In this document: in pieces, positions 20,347 to 30,721 of the stretch | Position numbering within the stretch: position 1 is the stretch's first letter | How the letters are laid out: the number at the start of each line of letters is the position of its first letter | Source of the DNA: Lantana camara | Taxonomy: Eukaryota; Streptophyta; Magnoliopsida; Lamiales; Verbenaceae | DNA: 64,000 nt | Reading direction: 5' to 3' | Assembly (NCBI GenBank): GCA_037501455.1 | Contig: CM074864.1 | Span: 23,492,001 to 23,556,000, forward strand | Translations under genes and position numbers: made by a program | Notes under the pieces: model-generated | What the model was told of the DNA's origin: nothing | The model's database searches: none | Seen by the model: only the letters and a program-made list of their open reading frames with translations

Positions 20347-21344
20347 ATGGAGAATAAAATTGATATTTCTGAAATAAAAGAAGAGATCTCATATATCAAC
20401 AGCATGGCTGAAGATCTCTATGAAGGAACTGTGGTTCTTGAATAATATCTATACAAAAATCTCCCTTCATTGATAGATCTGGTAACTGAAAATCTGGAAA
20501 AGGTGAATAAAGTGACTCAAAGGTTAGAAAAATATATTGAAAATTTTGAGTCAATAAAAATAAATGAGGCTGAGTCATCCGGTGAGAAAAATAAAGAAGA
20601 AGCCAAAAATAAAGCTCCCTCAGTCATTGAAATAAAATTGGAAAGAGAGCTTTCTTCAAAGGAAATAAAAATTGAAATAGAAAAATATGTTCCTAACACT
20701 AAATGGGAATATATGTATGTTCATACAGTTGATGAAGTCTATAGTATGGAAAATACAGACACTATATTCTTCTCTAAAGGCAAGAACATATATCCAAGGT
20801 TGACTTGCATAATGGGAGCATGCCCAGAAGCAGTTTATCGATATGCTTGTTTTGGGTTCCTTGATATAATCTACCCAAGTAAAGATCTCAGAGAAATATG
20901 CAGATTTGATGATACTTTAAAATCTCAAATCAGTAAATTTGCCAAGGAAGGCAGGTGGTTCTCAAGTTCTACAGCATATCCCCAGAACCAGAGAAGCATA
21001 TATGGCATGAAGCATTCTTCATGATCACTGCAGATCACCTTTCTGACACCATAAAGCTTGAGCAAGGAAATAAACCATTAAGGAAGATCCAAGTTACTAA
21101 AGAATGGATTGTCCAAAGGCGTGCCTTGGGAATAAAAGCTATTCACAGCGTTGCAGAAAATTTGTACAAATATAAGTTTGAAACACTGATGAGTAAAGGA
21201 AATTGGATTCTACTCACCAAAGGAGGAAAAATAAGCTCTCCTCTTTTAATGGAATTCATAAATAAATTTGAAAAACATGAATTTTTCTGCACTGCAGAGA
21301 CTAGACAAGAAGCTTGCAAGATGATGGGTTGTGACCATCAGTGA
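20347..21344 (+). pseudogene. Transactivator / inclusion-body-protein-like ORF, broken
   Basis: From the ATG at 20347 the frame gives a helical N-terminus (ENKIDISEIKEEISYINSMA), a stop at 20443-20445, then a coiled-coil region and a domain with NTKWEYMYVHTVDEVYS and ACPEAVYRYACFGFLDIIYP. A frameshift near 20950 moves to another frame, which carries KPLRKIQVTKEWIVQRRALG and NWILLTKGGKISSPLLMEF and ends at 21344. The position at the 3' end of the genome and the GGKI.SP block resemble caulimovirid ORF VI, which lets ribosomes reinitiate on polycistronic viral RNA and forms inclusion bodies. The assignment is by order and partial motif resemblance. Confidence 0.6.
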
Positions 21345-21545
21345 TGTAAGCACATACATCAGCAAGGAAATAACGAATGCCATGACATCATACTCCAATT
21401 ATCAAGTGGCAGATAAAAGTGTCGGCAGAATCTCAACCATAGAAAAGTGTCAGCAAGATCTGGATCGTTGAAGGATAAAGCAGCGGATTCCAAATAAAAA
21501 TTTCAAGTCCAAACAGTAGCAAGAATATAGCCTATAAATAGAGTC
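21345..21545 (+). promoter_or_regulatory. Probable 35S-type pregenomic RNA promoter
   Basis: Downstream of the last viral ORF lies a non-coding stretch with tgacatca near 21383, two aaagtgtc(g/a)gca repeats near 21416 and 21444, and a strong TATA box, tataaata, at 21533-21540 within cctataaatagag. Placement after ORF VI and before the leader matches the caulimovirid pregenomic promoter. The start of transcription would be about 30 bases downstream. Confidence 0.6.
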
Positions 21546-21654
21546 CTCTTGTATGGTGAAAAAAAAAAAAGAAAAACCTAGTCTTGAATTCAAAAAGTCA
21601 GATGTAAAATTGGTTGAGTGTCTTTGAGTCTTTGAGTGTTTGAGTCTTGTTTTC

Positions 21655-21745
21655 CCAGAATAAATCCTCTGTCCATAATATATAATGTCTGTATAAACCT
21701 CTTTTGAAGGAAATAAAATTCTCCTTTTCATATACACAAGATAGA
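21655..21745 (+). terminator. Candidate poly(A) signals of the viral RNA
   Basis: aataaa motifs occur near 21660 and 21712, 120-175 bases after the TATA box. Caulimovirid RNA is terminally redundant, with its poly(A) signal a short way downstream of the transcription start, so this placement fits. The motif is common in AT-rich DNA. Confidence 0.35.
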
Positions 21746-21750
21746 TACTT

Positions 21751-22691
21751 TGTTAAAAGTTTTATTATATATTTTTACTCTTTTTCTTTTCTACAACCCT
21801 CTTGTTGAAGCTTACAAGCCGTAGTGAGATTTTCCGTTGGAGGTCGAAGTCTATTTCCAGTTGATGTCCGAGAGAGCATGAAGCTGTGAGGACTTTTGGA
21901 ACAGGAAGGACTGACCGAGGAGAAAAGAAGACGAGTCTTGGAGAATCAATAAATCAGAATTGTAGAAGAGGAAGGAGATAAAGAGAGGTAATAAAATTTT
22001 TACAAATTATTTACGTGTTTTATGAATTATAGGATGAATTTTAGAGTATTTCTATTATTAAAGCATGATTAATTTCAATGTTTATGCTTACTTTCTTGAT
22101 ATTATGTATGAAAATATACTTTATATATCCATTTATAATATTTTGGAAATTTTGGGGTCATTTTTATAAATAATATAAAGTATAAGGCAAATAAAGAAAA
22201 CTCCTTTTAGGAGTTGTGGATCTCATCCACGAGTCCTATCAAAATTTTAAGATATATAAAAGCAGTATTATTTCTTTAACATAAATAAGTTTTAATATCA
22301 TTTTTGGAAAAAGACCCAAAAATTCAGATTTTGTGACATCTTTAAAAGTTTTAGCAACTCTGATAATATTTGAATCATTATGCTTATATCTGAGGTCAAA
22401 CACCCTCATCCTATAGGAAATTTTCGTATATATACATACATTGGTGATACGAAAAATAATTTAATATAAGAAAGTAGAAGACCCCTTTAAAGAAAAAAAG
22501 AAAATAAAAGGGCGATAGTAGAGACTGGAGATCATGTCGGAAACCAAGGAAGAAAAATATGTTTAGAGGAAAAAACAAGTTCGCCTCTCAAAATATAAAT
22601 ATTTTTTATTTTTTTATTTAAATTTTGGAATATTTTAAGTTGTCTATCTGAATTAAAAATTTTAAATTGTCATCTCAAATCATTTTAGGTA
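21751..22691. other. AT-rich right flank of the viral insert
   Basis: No gene is seen. The stretch begins with gttgaagcttacaagccgtag near 21805 and may still be viral leader for several hundred bases. Two adjacent perfect hairpins lie at 22199-22230. The right host-virus junction is not resolved. Confidence 0.4.
22199..22230 (+). other. Two adjacent short hairpins
   Basis: aactcc-tttta-ggagtt (22199-22215) is followed directly by gtggat-ctc-atccac (22216-22230), each with a perfect 6 bp stem. Confidence 0.6.
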
Positions 22692-22700
22692 TTTAAAATG

Positions 22701-23082
22701 GGGTTAAATATTTTTTACATCTCAATGTTTGGAGTGAATTGCACTTAGTATCTAATCTTTAAAAATTAAGGATTTGATATCCAACCTTTGATTTTTATTC
22801 ACTTTATTGCCTAATTTCATTTTTTGGTAGAATCTTCCGACCAAAATACCACTCATGAGATTCATAAGAGCATCAAAATAAGAAAATGAGAGTATTGAAA
22901 TGCCTATTTTGCTTTTATGAATTTCATGTGTGGTATTTTGGCCCAAAAAATTTATCAAAAAATGAAATTAGACATTAAAGTGAACAAAAATTTAAAATTG
23001 GACATCAAAATCCTTAATTTCAAAGATTAGCTACTAAATTATAATCCACTCCAAATGTTGGGGTGTAAAAAATATTTAACCC
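22701..23082. mobile_element. MULE-type MITE, 382 bp, near-complete inverted repeat
   Basis: The left half starting gggttaaatattttttacat is mirrored by the right half ending tgtaaaaaatatttaaccc, with similarity extending about 180 bases inward. Flanks tttaaaatg (22692-22700) and tttaaaacg (23083-23091) form a 9 bp target duplication with one mismatch. The 9 bp duplication and long TIRs point to the Mutator superfamily. It has no coding capacity. Confidence 0.85.
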
Positions 23083-23420
23083 TTTAAAACGTGATCAATT
23101 TCCTGTAAAAAAACTAACACCAAAACAAACTAAGATGATAATCTTAAAAATTTTAATAAAATTGAAATGACAATTTAAAATTTTGAATAGGTAAAAATTG
23201 CAAAAATTATCATAGGTCGGGGACAACTCATTTATTCCTCGTTTAAGGTTATATAGTATATCTTATTTTGTCACATCTCTTTTGATTTCTCAAATTGACC
23301 TTTGCTTGACCAAAATTTTTAACTATATTTAATTTGGTCAGATCCTAATCAAGTAAATAATAAGTGTATTATATTTATTATTTAATTAATTACTTTTTTA
23401 AAATTTTCCATCAATTATAT
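23083..23420. other. AT-rich spacer between MITE and gypsy element
   Basis: No gene or repeat recognised. It ends with the tatat that forms the left target duplication of the gypsy element. Confidence 0.6.
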
Positions 23421-24268
23421 TGATGGTGTTCGATCAGGTTAGGATCAAACTCTGATCATTTTCTATTTTGTTGAGGTGGGAAAACTAAGGGTAAAGCTCA
23501 AAGAGGGTCGTTGGAAAAGCTATGGGCTCTACCTGTTAGGACAAACACCAACAAAATCAGAAGGCCAAGCTGGGTCCCAGTTTGGCTCTCCGACGCTCAA
23601 GTCAGATAATGGTCTGAAAGAGAATGCAAGCAAGGGTATGAAGTTACAGTAATGGAAGATGCTTACAGGGATGAAGATGAATTCTCATATTTATAGTTGA
23701 GGGTCAGAGACCCTTTGGTGATTTGCCTCGTGTGGTCCTGCCCTAATGTTGCCCTATCCCGTGTCTCAACGAGGAGAAACTTAGGAGGAATCTCCTGCAA
23801 AAGTTGGTAAAAGTTAGTGTTCCAACAGTGACAGGTGCGCGGGCCTGTACGGATGTCAGAGAGCCGTTTTGGAGGTTGGTAACGAGGGCGGAAGGCATGC
23901 TCGTGTCAACCGAGACTGATGAGCTTGGAGATCCGCATGGGGATGGGCGTCCAAGCAGTGCTACGAGGGGGAGTGGGACCCCTTTAATCTGCTGTTGTAT
24001 GGGGGTGTGTCCGAAGGGACATGATGCTTGATGACATGGAGTGCATGGCAGCGAAGTTGGTGCTCGTTAGCGAGCCTTGGGTGAGGCGCTCGTTAGTGAG
24101 CCTGGGATGATCATGTGCTTTATGAACGACGAGATGCTTTATGTGACGTTGTGCAATGAGGTCTGGGACTCTCGTAGGGGTTGACTTGGGGGATCGTTGA
24201 ATCCACTTACCATGCGTTGACTGTGCCACGTGTCAAAACGTGGGTCAAGCGTATTTTTGCCCCCATCA
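23421..24268 (-). repeat. Gypsy 3' LTR, 848 bp
   Basis: Bounded by TGATGG and CCATCA and closely matching the right LTR. It lacks a stretch of about 30-40 bases (around tggggaaactgggagtg) present in the right copy. A minus-strand TATA box, read as tatttata on the plus strand, lies at 23688-23695. Confidence 0.92.
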
Positions 24269-24284
24269 TTTTGCCCCCTCAATT
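24269..24284 (-). other. Gypsy polypurine tract
   Basis: The minus strand reads AATTGAGGGGGCAAAA immediately upstream of the 3' LTR, the expected plus-strand primer for reverse transcription. Confidence 0.8.
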
Positions 24285-24575
24285 CTGCAGTCCTTGATGG
24301 TAAAGGCTGTAGAATTTAAAATTTTCCGATGTCCGAGGGAGACGCTCGTGCTTGAGTGCCTTGCTTGTTGTAGAAGCTTCTTCTGACAAGCAATTAATGA
24401 AGTCATTTTAAATGACCGCTCGTTGAGCTCAGCATTATATGCTGATGTGCGAGTGGGGGCGAATATCAAGGAAACGACGAGTGAATATCGGGAAGTGGGT
24501 GACGGTTCCCAAAAGTGGGCGGTTATCAAGGCGGGAAATGATTGTCTTTGAATTTAATATTCCCAAATCTCACCC

Positions 24576-24583
24576 TATAAATA
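24576..24583 (+). promoter_or_regulatory. TATA box of the antisense gene
   Basis: tataaata in the context ccctataaatagggg lies 265 bases before the antisense ATG at 24848 and 308 bases inside the LTR, so the antisense gene appears to have its own promoter rather than using the LTR. Confidence 0.65.
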
Positions 24584-24847
24584 GGGGATTCACCATTCTT
24601 TTTCTTCTTTACGTGAACCAGAATTCAGAAATCCCTTTGTGCTAACACTTCTTAGAGCAAATTTCAGAGAGTTCCACCTGACTCCAAACTCTTCTTCAGA
24701 AATCAAAAGGTAAATTTCTTGCTGTCCTTCTAGTTTCTGACTTGCTAATCTTAGTGTAATAGGATCATTCTTCCCCCGAAACTCATTAGTTTCTCCAATT
24801 TCCCCAACCTTCAAAATTTCCCGACATCTCCCAAGCTTTCAGAAACC

Positions 24848-25966
24848 ATGGCCGGAGATCACGTTGAGGAGTTTGCCCATGAAGTTGAAGAAATGGCCAG
24901 TCAAAACTCTTCTCCCAGGGACGAGGAATTAGATGCAGCAGTGTCTGCTATGGATGAGAGGAACCCAGGAGGGGTTGAGCATCTCTTTGAAGAGATGAAT
25001 ATGGTTATGGAAGCGGAAAGACAAGGGGAACCGTGGGCTCTAACGGAGAGGGCAACCCATCCCCATTGCCATACTGTGACAGTGGCAATTTTCACTACTA
25101 ATCCTGAGGCAGAAGGAGAAGTTGGGCCCTCGGAGAGAGCCCCTGCCAAGGGTAAAAGGAAGAAGTCTCAGAGGCCCAAAAAATCCAAGAAGGCCAAGGG
25201 GTCAAACGAGGGGGAAGGTTCTGGCATGCAAGCGACGGAAGTTCCCCCAGAAGAAATCTAAAGCACAATCACACACGAGGAAATAGTATCAATGCTGGCC
25301 CCAATATATTGGGATAAGCGGTTTCAATTGAGGATCCATGCTGAAAACGAGTGAGCGAATAATCCCTCTCCGGGGGAGATGGCTGTTTACTTAGACTCCA
25401 TAGTGCATGGAGGTCTAAGATTTCCCATACCCGGTCCCGTAGCATATATCCTTAACAACCTTAACCTGTGCCCTACCCAAATTGTGCCCAACGGTTTATC
25501 TTTAATAACCGTTTTTGTAATTCTTATGGCGTGTACCAAACATCAACCCTCATTTCAAAATTTTAATGCCCTTTTCCAAGTTGCCCGCTCGCCCGTTTCA
25601 TCCCTGAGGACGGGCTTTTTCTATATCCAAGCCAAATCCGGCCTGAAACTAATTGACTCTCCCACAACCCATGGCGTAGAGTGGAAAAAGAAAATTTTCT
25701 TCGTGAGGGCTCCTGAGGGTGAAGATTTTGGGGTACCCCGAGAGCGGGTTTCACATGGGGAGGGACCCATAGTTAGGCATCGTTTACCCCACACCTTTCC
25801 GGAAAACTGGCCTAGAGATCTTGCCGGTGCCATGAGGGACGAGGGTTGGATAATCCAAGCAAAGGATCTAACTGATGATGCTGAAGTCATGTTTCTTTGC
25901 GGAATTACAAATGACCCTCACTTTATCAGAAATCCACCTGCTCGGAATTTGGAGAGAGACGGTTAA
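24848..25966 (+). pseudogene. Antisense gene of the gypsy element, exon 1
   Basis: The start is an ATG in strong context (aaccatgg). The first part is acidic with a Lys-rich segment (KGKRKKSQRPKKSKKAKG). After in-frame stops at 25259-25261 and near 25352, the same frame continues to 25966. That second part carries RFPIPGPVAYILNNLNLCPT, QVARSPVSSLRTGFFYIQ and a KKKIFFVRAPEGEDF block, a domain usually labelled putative gypsy-type transposon or plant-mobile-like in plant genomes. The exon ends near a gttaac donor, and a ctttccag acceptor lies at about 26062-26069. Function is unknown; the arrangement, antisense and downstream of integrase, is known from Tat-lineage elements. Confidence 0.7.
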
Positions 25967-26069
25967 CTTCTAGGGACTAACTTTAGATAGGAATACTAAC
26001 TGCTTAATTGTACTTTGTAACATTTTTCTGCACAAGCATTAACCCTGGTTTTCTTTTACTTCTTTCCAG

Positions 26070-26740
26070 GTGTTGCTATCATCATGGAGGGTGCAAACAT
26101 GAGAAATGTAGCCAACTTCATCAACAACCGTCGTCAGCCGTAACAGGGAAACCAAGCAAACCCTCGTGGTCAAGGGGTCGGAGAGGGACAGGTCGTGGTG
26201 ACGGTCGTGGGGGCCAAGCAGGAGCGAGCTCAAGCACTTCCCAGCAAATTCACGGCCGCAGAAATAATCACGAGACCAATACCAAGATGAGGATAGTTAC
26301 CCGTCCAGCTGGTGTTCCCAACACGAGCGGAGCTACCCCTCCAATTGCTAACCCACCGAGGCCAGCTTTGGGCGTGGTCATCAGGGAATCCCAAGGAGAT
26401 GTCGCCCCCACGTCTTGAAAGAGGAAAAGGATGCCTGACAACATTCCCATTATGGGCGAAGGCAAACAAGTGGTTGTGGGCACGAGGGGGGATGGTGATA
26501 CCTCTTATTCCTAGGAGGACCATTTGTGGGATTTTGAAAGCCCGGGGGATAGGAGTATCAACCGTGTCCCAGAGGAAGGCCCCGTTTTGTTAAGCGCTCA
26601 TTCGCCCTCTCGCACTATTACTAAGGGGCTCTTCGAGAGAGTCCAATTTACAGGGGACCATCGAATGTTGTTCTCCTAAAATACGGAGAAGGTTACTGCA
26701 GACATGGTTCATGCCCTCCTTGCTGCAAGTTTTCTCTTTG
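26070..26740 (+). pseudogene. Antisense gene of the gypsy element, middle exon
   Basis: After the acceptor the coding sense begins with VAIIMEGANMRN, then after a frameshift gives an Arg/Gly-rich low-complexity segment (SRGRRGTGRGDGRGGQAG) and, after stops near 26416-26418 and 26513, a segment containing FERVQFTGDHRMLFS and TEKVTADMVHALLAASF. Several stops and at least one frameshift break it. The order of basic Gly-rich linker and short helical module follows the usual design of this protein family. Confidence 0.5.
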
Positions 26741-26820
26741 TTCCCCTTGTTTTCCTATAGAACTCCTTTTCCTCTTACAAATACGAAGTGTCAATTACTC
26801 CTTTCCTTCTAAAAATATAG

Positions 26821-27752
26821 GAAGTGCTGCCGAGGGCCAAAAACCTCCAGATGCGAGCGTCCGTCTATTCTGAGTGTAAGACCAAATACAAAAAAATGGC
26901 GCGTGCCAACGACCCTGCTCAGATTTAGGAGGAACTGGATGTGGAGAAGGCCAAATTCCTCTCTCTTGATACGGCACACAAAAAATTGGAGGCGGAGATG
27001 AAGAAACTCCAAGATGATTTCAAGAAAGCTGAGACGGCTCGTAGGAAATGGCGCTCGGATTACAATAACCTCCAGGAAAACTACAAGAAGATGATGGAGG
27101 ATCGAAATGGGTGGGTCGCCAAAGCCAATGCGTCCCAGAAGAAGTGCGCCGACGCCCTCAGGGACGTTCCCCATCGCATCGAGCAGGCAAATAAGGAGGC
27201 TCTCATAAAATTCTATCACTCCAAGGCTTTCAGATTTATGGCCTCGCTCCATTGTTATGACGATGCTCAAAAAGCCTTCAACTTGGCTGTAGAACAACTG
27301 ATACCCAAGGGCTTGACAGAGGATTCCACTCGTGGGAGGTCAGACATGGGCTTGAGGCTCAACAAGCGGTGTAAGGAGGAGGAAGAAGGTAGGAACGAGG
27401 ATTCTTGGGCCAAGCTGGCTGAGCCAGAGTACAATTTCCTAGTTAAACTGGCTCAAGATGAGTACGTGGCCACTCACCTAGTGGAAGAGATGCCTCAAGC
27501 GGAACCACACGAGGGGGCTAATGATGCTGCAACGGCCCCTAGGGCCCTCAAGAGATCATACCTCTAGAGAATGCCTCTGTTCCAATTTCTGAAAATGCTC
27601 TCGTCCCTCCGGCAAACGCTCCAGCACTCCCAGAGGCTCCCATTCCTGAAGCTCAGGGTCCCCAAGCTCCTCCTCCGCAAGCGCAAGGTCCCGTTGCCCC
27701 TGCTCAGAATGTAATAGTGAACTTGGAAGAAGATGTCGCCCCCGCTGCTTGA
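26821..27752 (+). pseudogene. Antisense gene of the gypsy element, coiled-coil exon
   Basis: This exon starts after an aaaatatag acceptor-like site at 26820 and holds an in-frame TAG near 26926. A long coiled coil follows (EKAKFLSLDTAHKKLEAEMK, then KAETARRKWRSDYNNLQENY) and a helical domain with EALIKFYHSKAFRFMASLH and AFNLAVEQLIPKGL. A frameshift near 27550 leads into a Pro/Ala-rich tail that ends at TGA 27750-27752. The coiled coil suggests self-association. I cannot assign a biochemical role. Confidence 0.65.
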
Positions 27753-28000
27753 ACTTCATCTCTACTTTCTTATGAAAAAATTTCCTTTTCCTTTAATTTT
27801 ATAAGAATTCCATGGGCCCTTGTGCCCTTGTTTTGTAACTTTGGACGTTATTAATGAAGAATTTTCCTTTCCATAACTAGATGTCCTTTTATTCCCCGCA
27901 ATGCTTGTTATGAAATCTTTACTTTGCGCTTATTATTTCAAAATCTTGTGACGTTAAGACTCTGGGTAACATGCTAAGCAAAAGATGTAAAACTTGAAAC

Positions 28001-28180
28001 TTTTGCTAAGTCTTGAGTAATCACGAGGGTCTTACTTGAAAATTACCCTCGTTCAAAGCCTGTGAACATTTGCTTAAAGACTTGGAAAATTTTTGCTAAG
28101 TCTTGAGTAATTACGAGGGTATTACTTGAAAACTGCCCTCGTTCATGACCTGTGAAAATTTGCCTAAGTTTCTGTATGGT
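28001..28180. repeat. 90 bp tandem repeat x 2
   Basis: ttttgctaagtcttgagtaa starts at 28001 and 28091. Both copies contain acgagggt(c/a)ttacttgaaaa and a ccctcgttca block. Confidence 0.85.
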
Positions 28181-28340
28181 GTCCTTGGTAAAATGCGAGG
28201 ATCCCGCTCGTGGGTGTCCTAGTTAGGGACTTACAGAAACCTGTCTAAAAGTTTCTATGCTTGTGGATTGCCATTTGTACTGGTGCGAGGGGCGTGGTTC
28301 CTGAACCCTCAATTTCCCCTTGGTACCTGATCAAGCTTAC

Positions 28341-28600
28341 AGGTCCCATTTTCGAGCATCGGGTGCCTTTGTTAGAGGCTACCCGGGCCTACTAGGACGC
28401 TCGTGCCTCGTATTCGGGGCATTGTTCGTGGACCCCTGATTCTCTCTTGGTGCTTGATCATACTGCATTACGGTCCCATTTTCGAGCACCGGGTGGTTGT
28501 TTTTTAGGCAACCCGGGCCTACTAGGATGCTCGTGTATGCTGATGGGGCCCTACAGATTTCCCGATGTACCGAATAAGCACGCTCGTGAAGTCGTACCGC
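28341..28600. repeat. 130 bp tandem repeat x 2
   Basis: ggtcccattttcgagca starts at 28342 and 28472, each followed by acccgggcctactagga and gctcgtg. Confidence 0.8.
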
Positions 28601-28802
28601 AGTTTTTGGGCCCTTGTTCTTTAAGATGAGGAAGGATTCATGCACCTTGGGCCTATGTGGTTTGCACCCAGGGTCCTAAGGGGGAATCTTCAACAGCCTC
28701 CACATCCGACAATTAGATAAATATGTGAAGCAATTTCTATTATAATTTTCTAGGGAAATAACAAATACATCAGGCCCAATCATGGGTTTTTACAAGGTCA
28801 TT

Positions 28803-29740
28803 TCAAACATAAAACCGTCTAAGGTTGCATGCGTTCCAAGGGCGGGGGAGACGCTCGCCTTGCAATGATTCAAGCGTGTACGTGTTGTTTGCTCGCACTT
28901 GTATTATCTTGTATGGACCTTCCCAGTTGGGATCTAACTTGCCCACATGCCTTGAGACTTCCACTTTCTTTAGGACTAAGTCCCCCAACTGAAAGGTCCT
29001 TTCTCTAACCCATTTGTTGTATTGCCGAGCGACGGACGCTTTATACTGGTGGATTAGTGTCCATGCCTTGTCTCTCTTTTCTTCCAGAAGGTCCAACTCC
29101 AGCGCTCTACTCTCTTCATTGGCTCTAGGCTCGAAGTATGCCACACGGGCGGATTCCTGTATAATTTCCACGGGTATCATTGCTTCTGATCCATAAACGA
29201 GCGCGAAAGGTGTTTCGCCGGTGGCCGCTCGTGGAGTGGTGCGATAAGCCCATAAGGCTCCTTGTAATTCCTCTGCCCATTCTCTTTTCTTGCTTTCGAG
29301 CATTGTCTTTAGGTGTTTCAAAATGATCCTGTTGGTGATTTCCGCTTACCCGTTAGCCTGGGGATGACCTACGGAAGTAAAGCGTTGCTCAATTCCCAAT
29401 TCTAAGCACCATTCTCGAGTATCCATCGCTATGAACTGGGACCCATTATCTGAAATAAGTAACCTCGGTATGCCATACCTGCAGATAATGTTCTTCCATA
29501 TGAAGTCCCTCACGACCCTGAAAGTGATCTTTGTTACGGCCTCAGCCTCGGCCCACTTGGTAAAGTAATCAACGGCTAAGATGATGAACTTTTTCTGTCC
29601 GACCGCTATGGGCAAGGGGCCCATAATATCAATTCCCCGTTGGTCAAAGGGCCACGAGACATCTATAGGGATCATCTGAGCAGCTGGCAATTGAGGTAGA
29701 TTAGAGTGAATTTGACATTTGGGGCACTTCTTGGAAAACT
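28803..29740 (-). pseudogene. Gypsy integrase catalytic core and C-terminus
   Basis: On the minus strand the core gives PFDQRGIDIMGPLP, VDYFTKWAEAEAV (first Asp), LISDNGSQF (second Asp) and HPQANG followed by a stop and then AEITNR around the catalytic Glu. The C-terminal part (28803-29321) has WAYRTTPRAATGETPF, YGSEAMIPVEI and a KVEVSRHVGKLDPNWEGPYK chromodomain-less C-terminal fold. The stop in the DDE region near 29347-29349 and an upstream duplication near 29743-29800 disrupt it. It acted with the LTR ends to insert the cDNA. Confidence 0.85.
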
Positions 29741-30721
29741 CAATAGCGTCTTTGAGGATCGCGGGCCAAACTTAATAGCGTCTTTGAGGCTCGCGGGCCA
29801 ATAGAACCCGCTCCTCAGGACTTTCTTGGCAAGGATACGCCCCACCCCCGAATGATTTCCACAGCTTCCATTGTGAATATGCTCGAGCGTCTCTTTGGCT
29901 TGCGAGGGCCGTAGACACCTCATTGGCAGGCCTTGAAAAGACTTCTTGAACAGTCTCCCCTCGGAGTCCAGAGAAAAACGAGGGGCCTTGTTCCTGATTT
30001 TTCGTGCCTCCACCTTGTCAGTGGGATAAACGCCATCTTTGATAAATTTAACGATGTCGTCGAGCCAACAAGGCTCGTGCGGATCGATCATAGCTACCAC
30101 TTGTTTGGTGATCATTTCCTTTATCAGTGGATCTTTAGTTCTAAGGAACGTGACAGAGCGATCGTTGGTACCTTCCAGTGTTGAAGTAAATTTTGATAGA
30201 GCGTCAGCACGCTCGTTTTCTGCTCTTGGGGCCTGAAGTAAGTGGAATTTCTTGAATTTCCCAATGATCTCTCTTGCCTTTTCTAAATACTGCACCATGA
30301 TGGTTTCTCGAGCCTCATAAGTTCCTTCGATCTGGCTCGCAATCAATTGTGAATCAACATAAGCGGTAATCTTGGAAGCTCCATTTTGAAAAGCAATTTT
30401 TAGCCCTTGTACGAGAGCTTCGTACTCCGCTTCGTTATTGGTGACTTGGAAGTCCAATCTGATTGTGAAGTCTATTTCGATTCCATTAGGGTCTCTAAGG
30501 GTTACCCCTGCTCCTCCCCCTTGAGAGGTTGAGGAACCATCCGTGTGCAGGATCCAAAGGCCCTGGTTGTCAAGGATCGTGGTCTCTAGCCCAAACCGCT
30601 CGGTTAATAAATCCACAACTACTTGTGCTTGTATGGCCTCCCTGGGCTCGAAACTCAAGTCAAACTGGCTTAACTCTATGGCCCATTTTATCAGTCTCCC
30701 AGATACGTCCGGCTTGGACAA
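29741..30721 (-). pseudogene. Gypsy RNase H and integrase zinc-binding region
   Basis: On the minus strand, WILHTDGSSTSQGGGAGVTL, TNNEAEYEALVQGLKIAF, AYVDSQLIASQ and ERADALSKF give the D, E, D catalytic set of the RNase H that Tat-lineage elements carry before integrase. The integrase HHCC module follows (HIHNGSCGNHSGVGRIL and GFYWP). A near-perfect 33 bp direct duplication of aatagcgtctttgagg at 29743 and 29776 shifts the frame just before the CxxC pair. Confidence 0.8.

Larger units (their letters stand above)
13868..21750 (+). mobile_element. Endogenous caulimovirid (plant pararetrovirus) insertion
   Basis: A contiguous, AT-rich plus-strand block carries the marker set of Caulimoviridae. 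These are a tRNA-Met primer site, a coiled-coil virion-associated-like ORF, coat protein with a zinc-knuckle remnant, 30K-type movement protein, retropepsin, reverse transcriptase with YIDD, RNase H, a transactivator-like ORF and a promoter with a TATA box. No LTRs or integrase are present, which separates it from the retrotransposons around it. Gene order CP, MP, PR-RT-RH, transactivator resembles cavemovirus and solendovirus genomes. At least four stops and three frameshifts in later ORFs show the copy is decayed. The outer limits are approximate. Confidence 0.88.
27753..28802. other. Gypsy spacer with tandem repeats
   Basis: The non-coding stretch between the antisense gene and integrase. 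It begins with an AT-rich probable 3' UTR (attaatgaag near 27850) and then holds two tandem repeat pairs. No further ORF is supported. Confidence 0.6.

Noticed and set aside
24848..27752. Independent host gene on the plus strand
   Set aside because: The gene lies wholly between the integrase and 3' LTR of the gypsy element and is of the type known as an antisense ORF of Tat-lineage elements.
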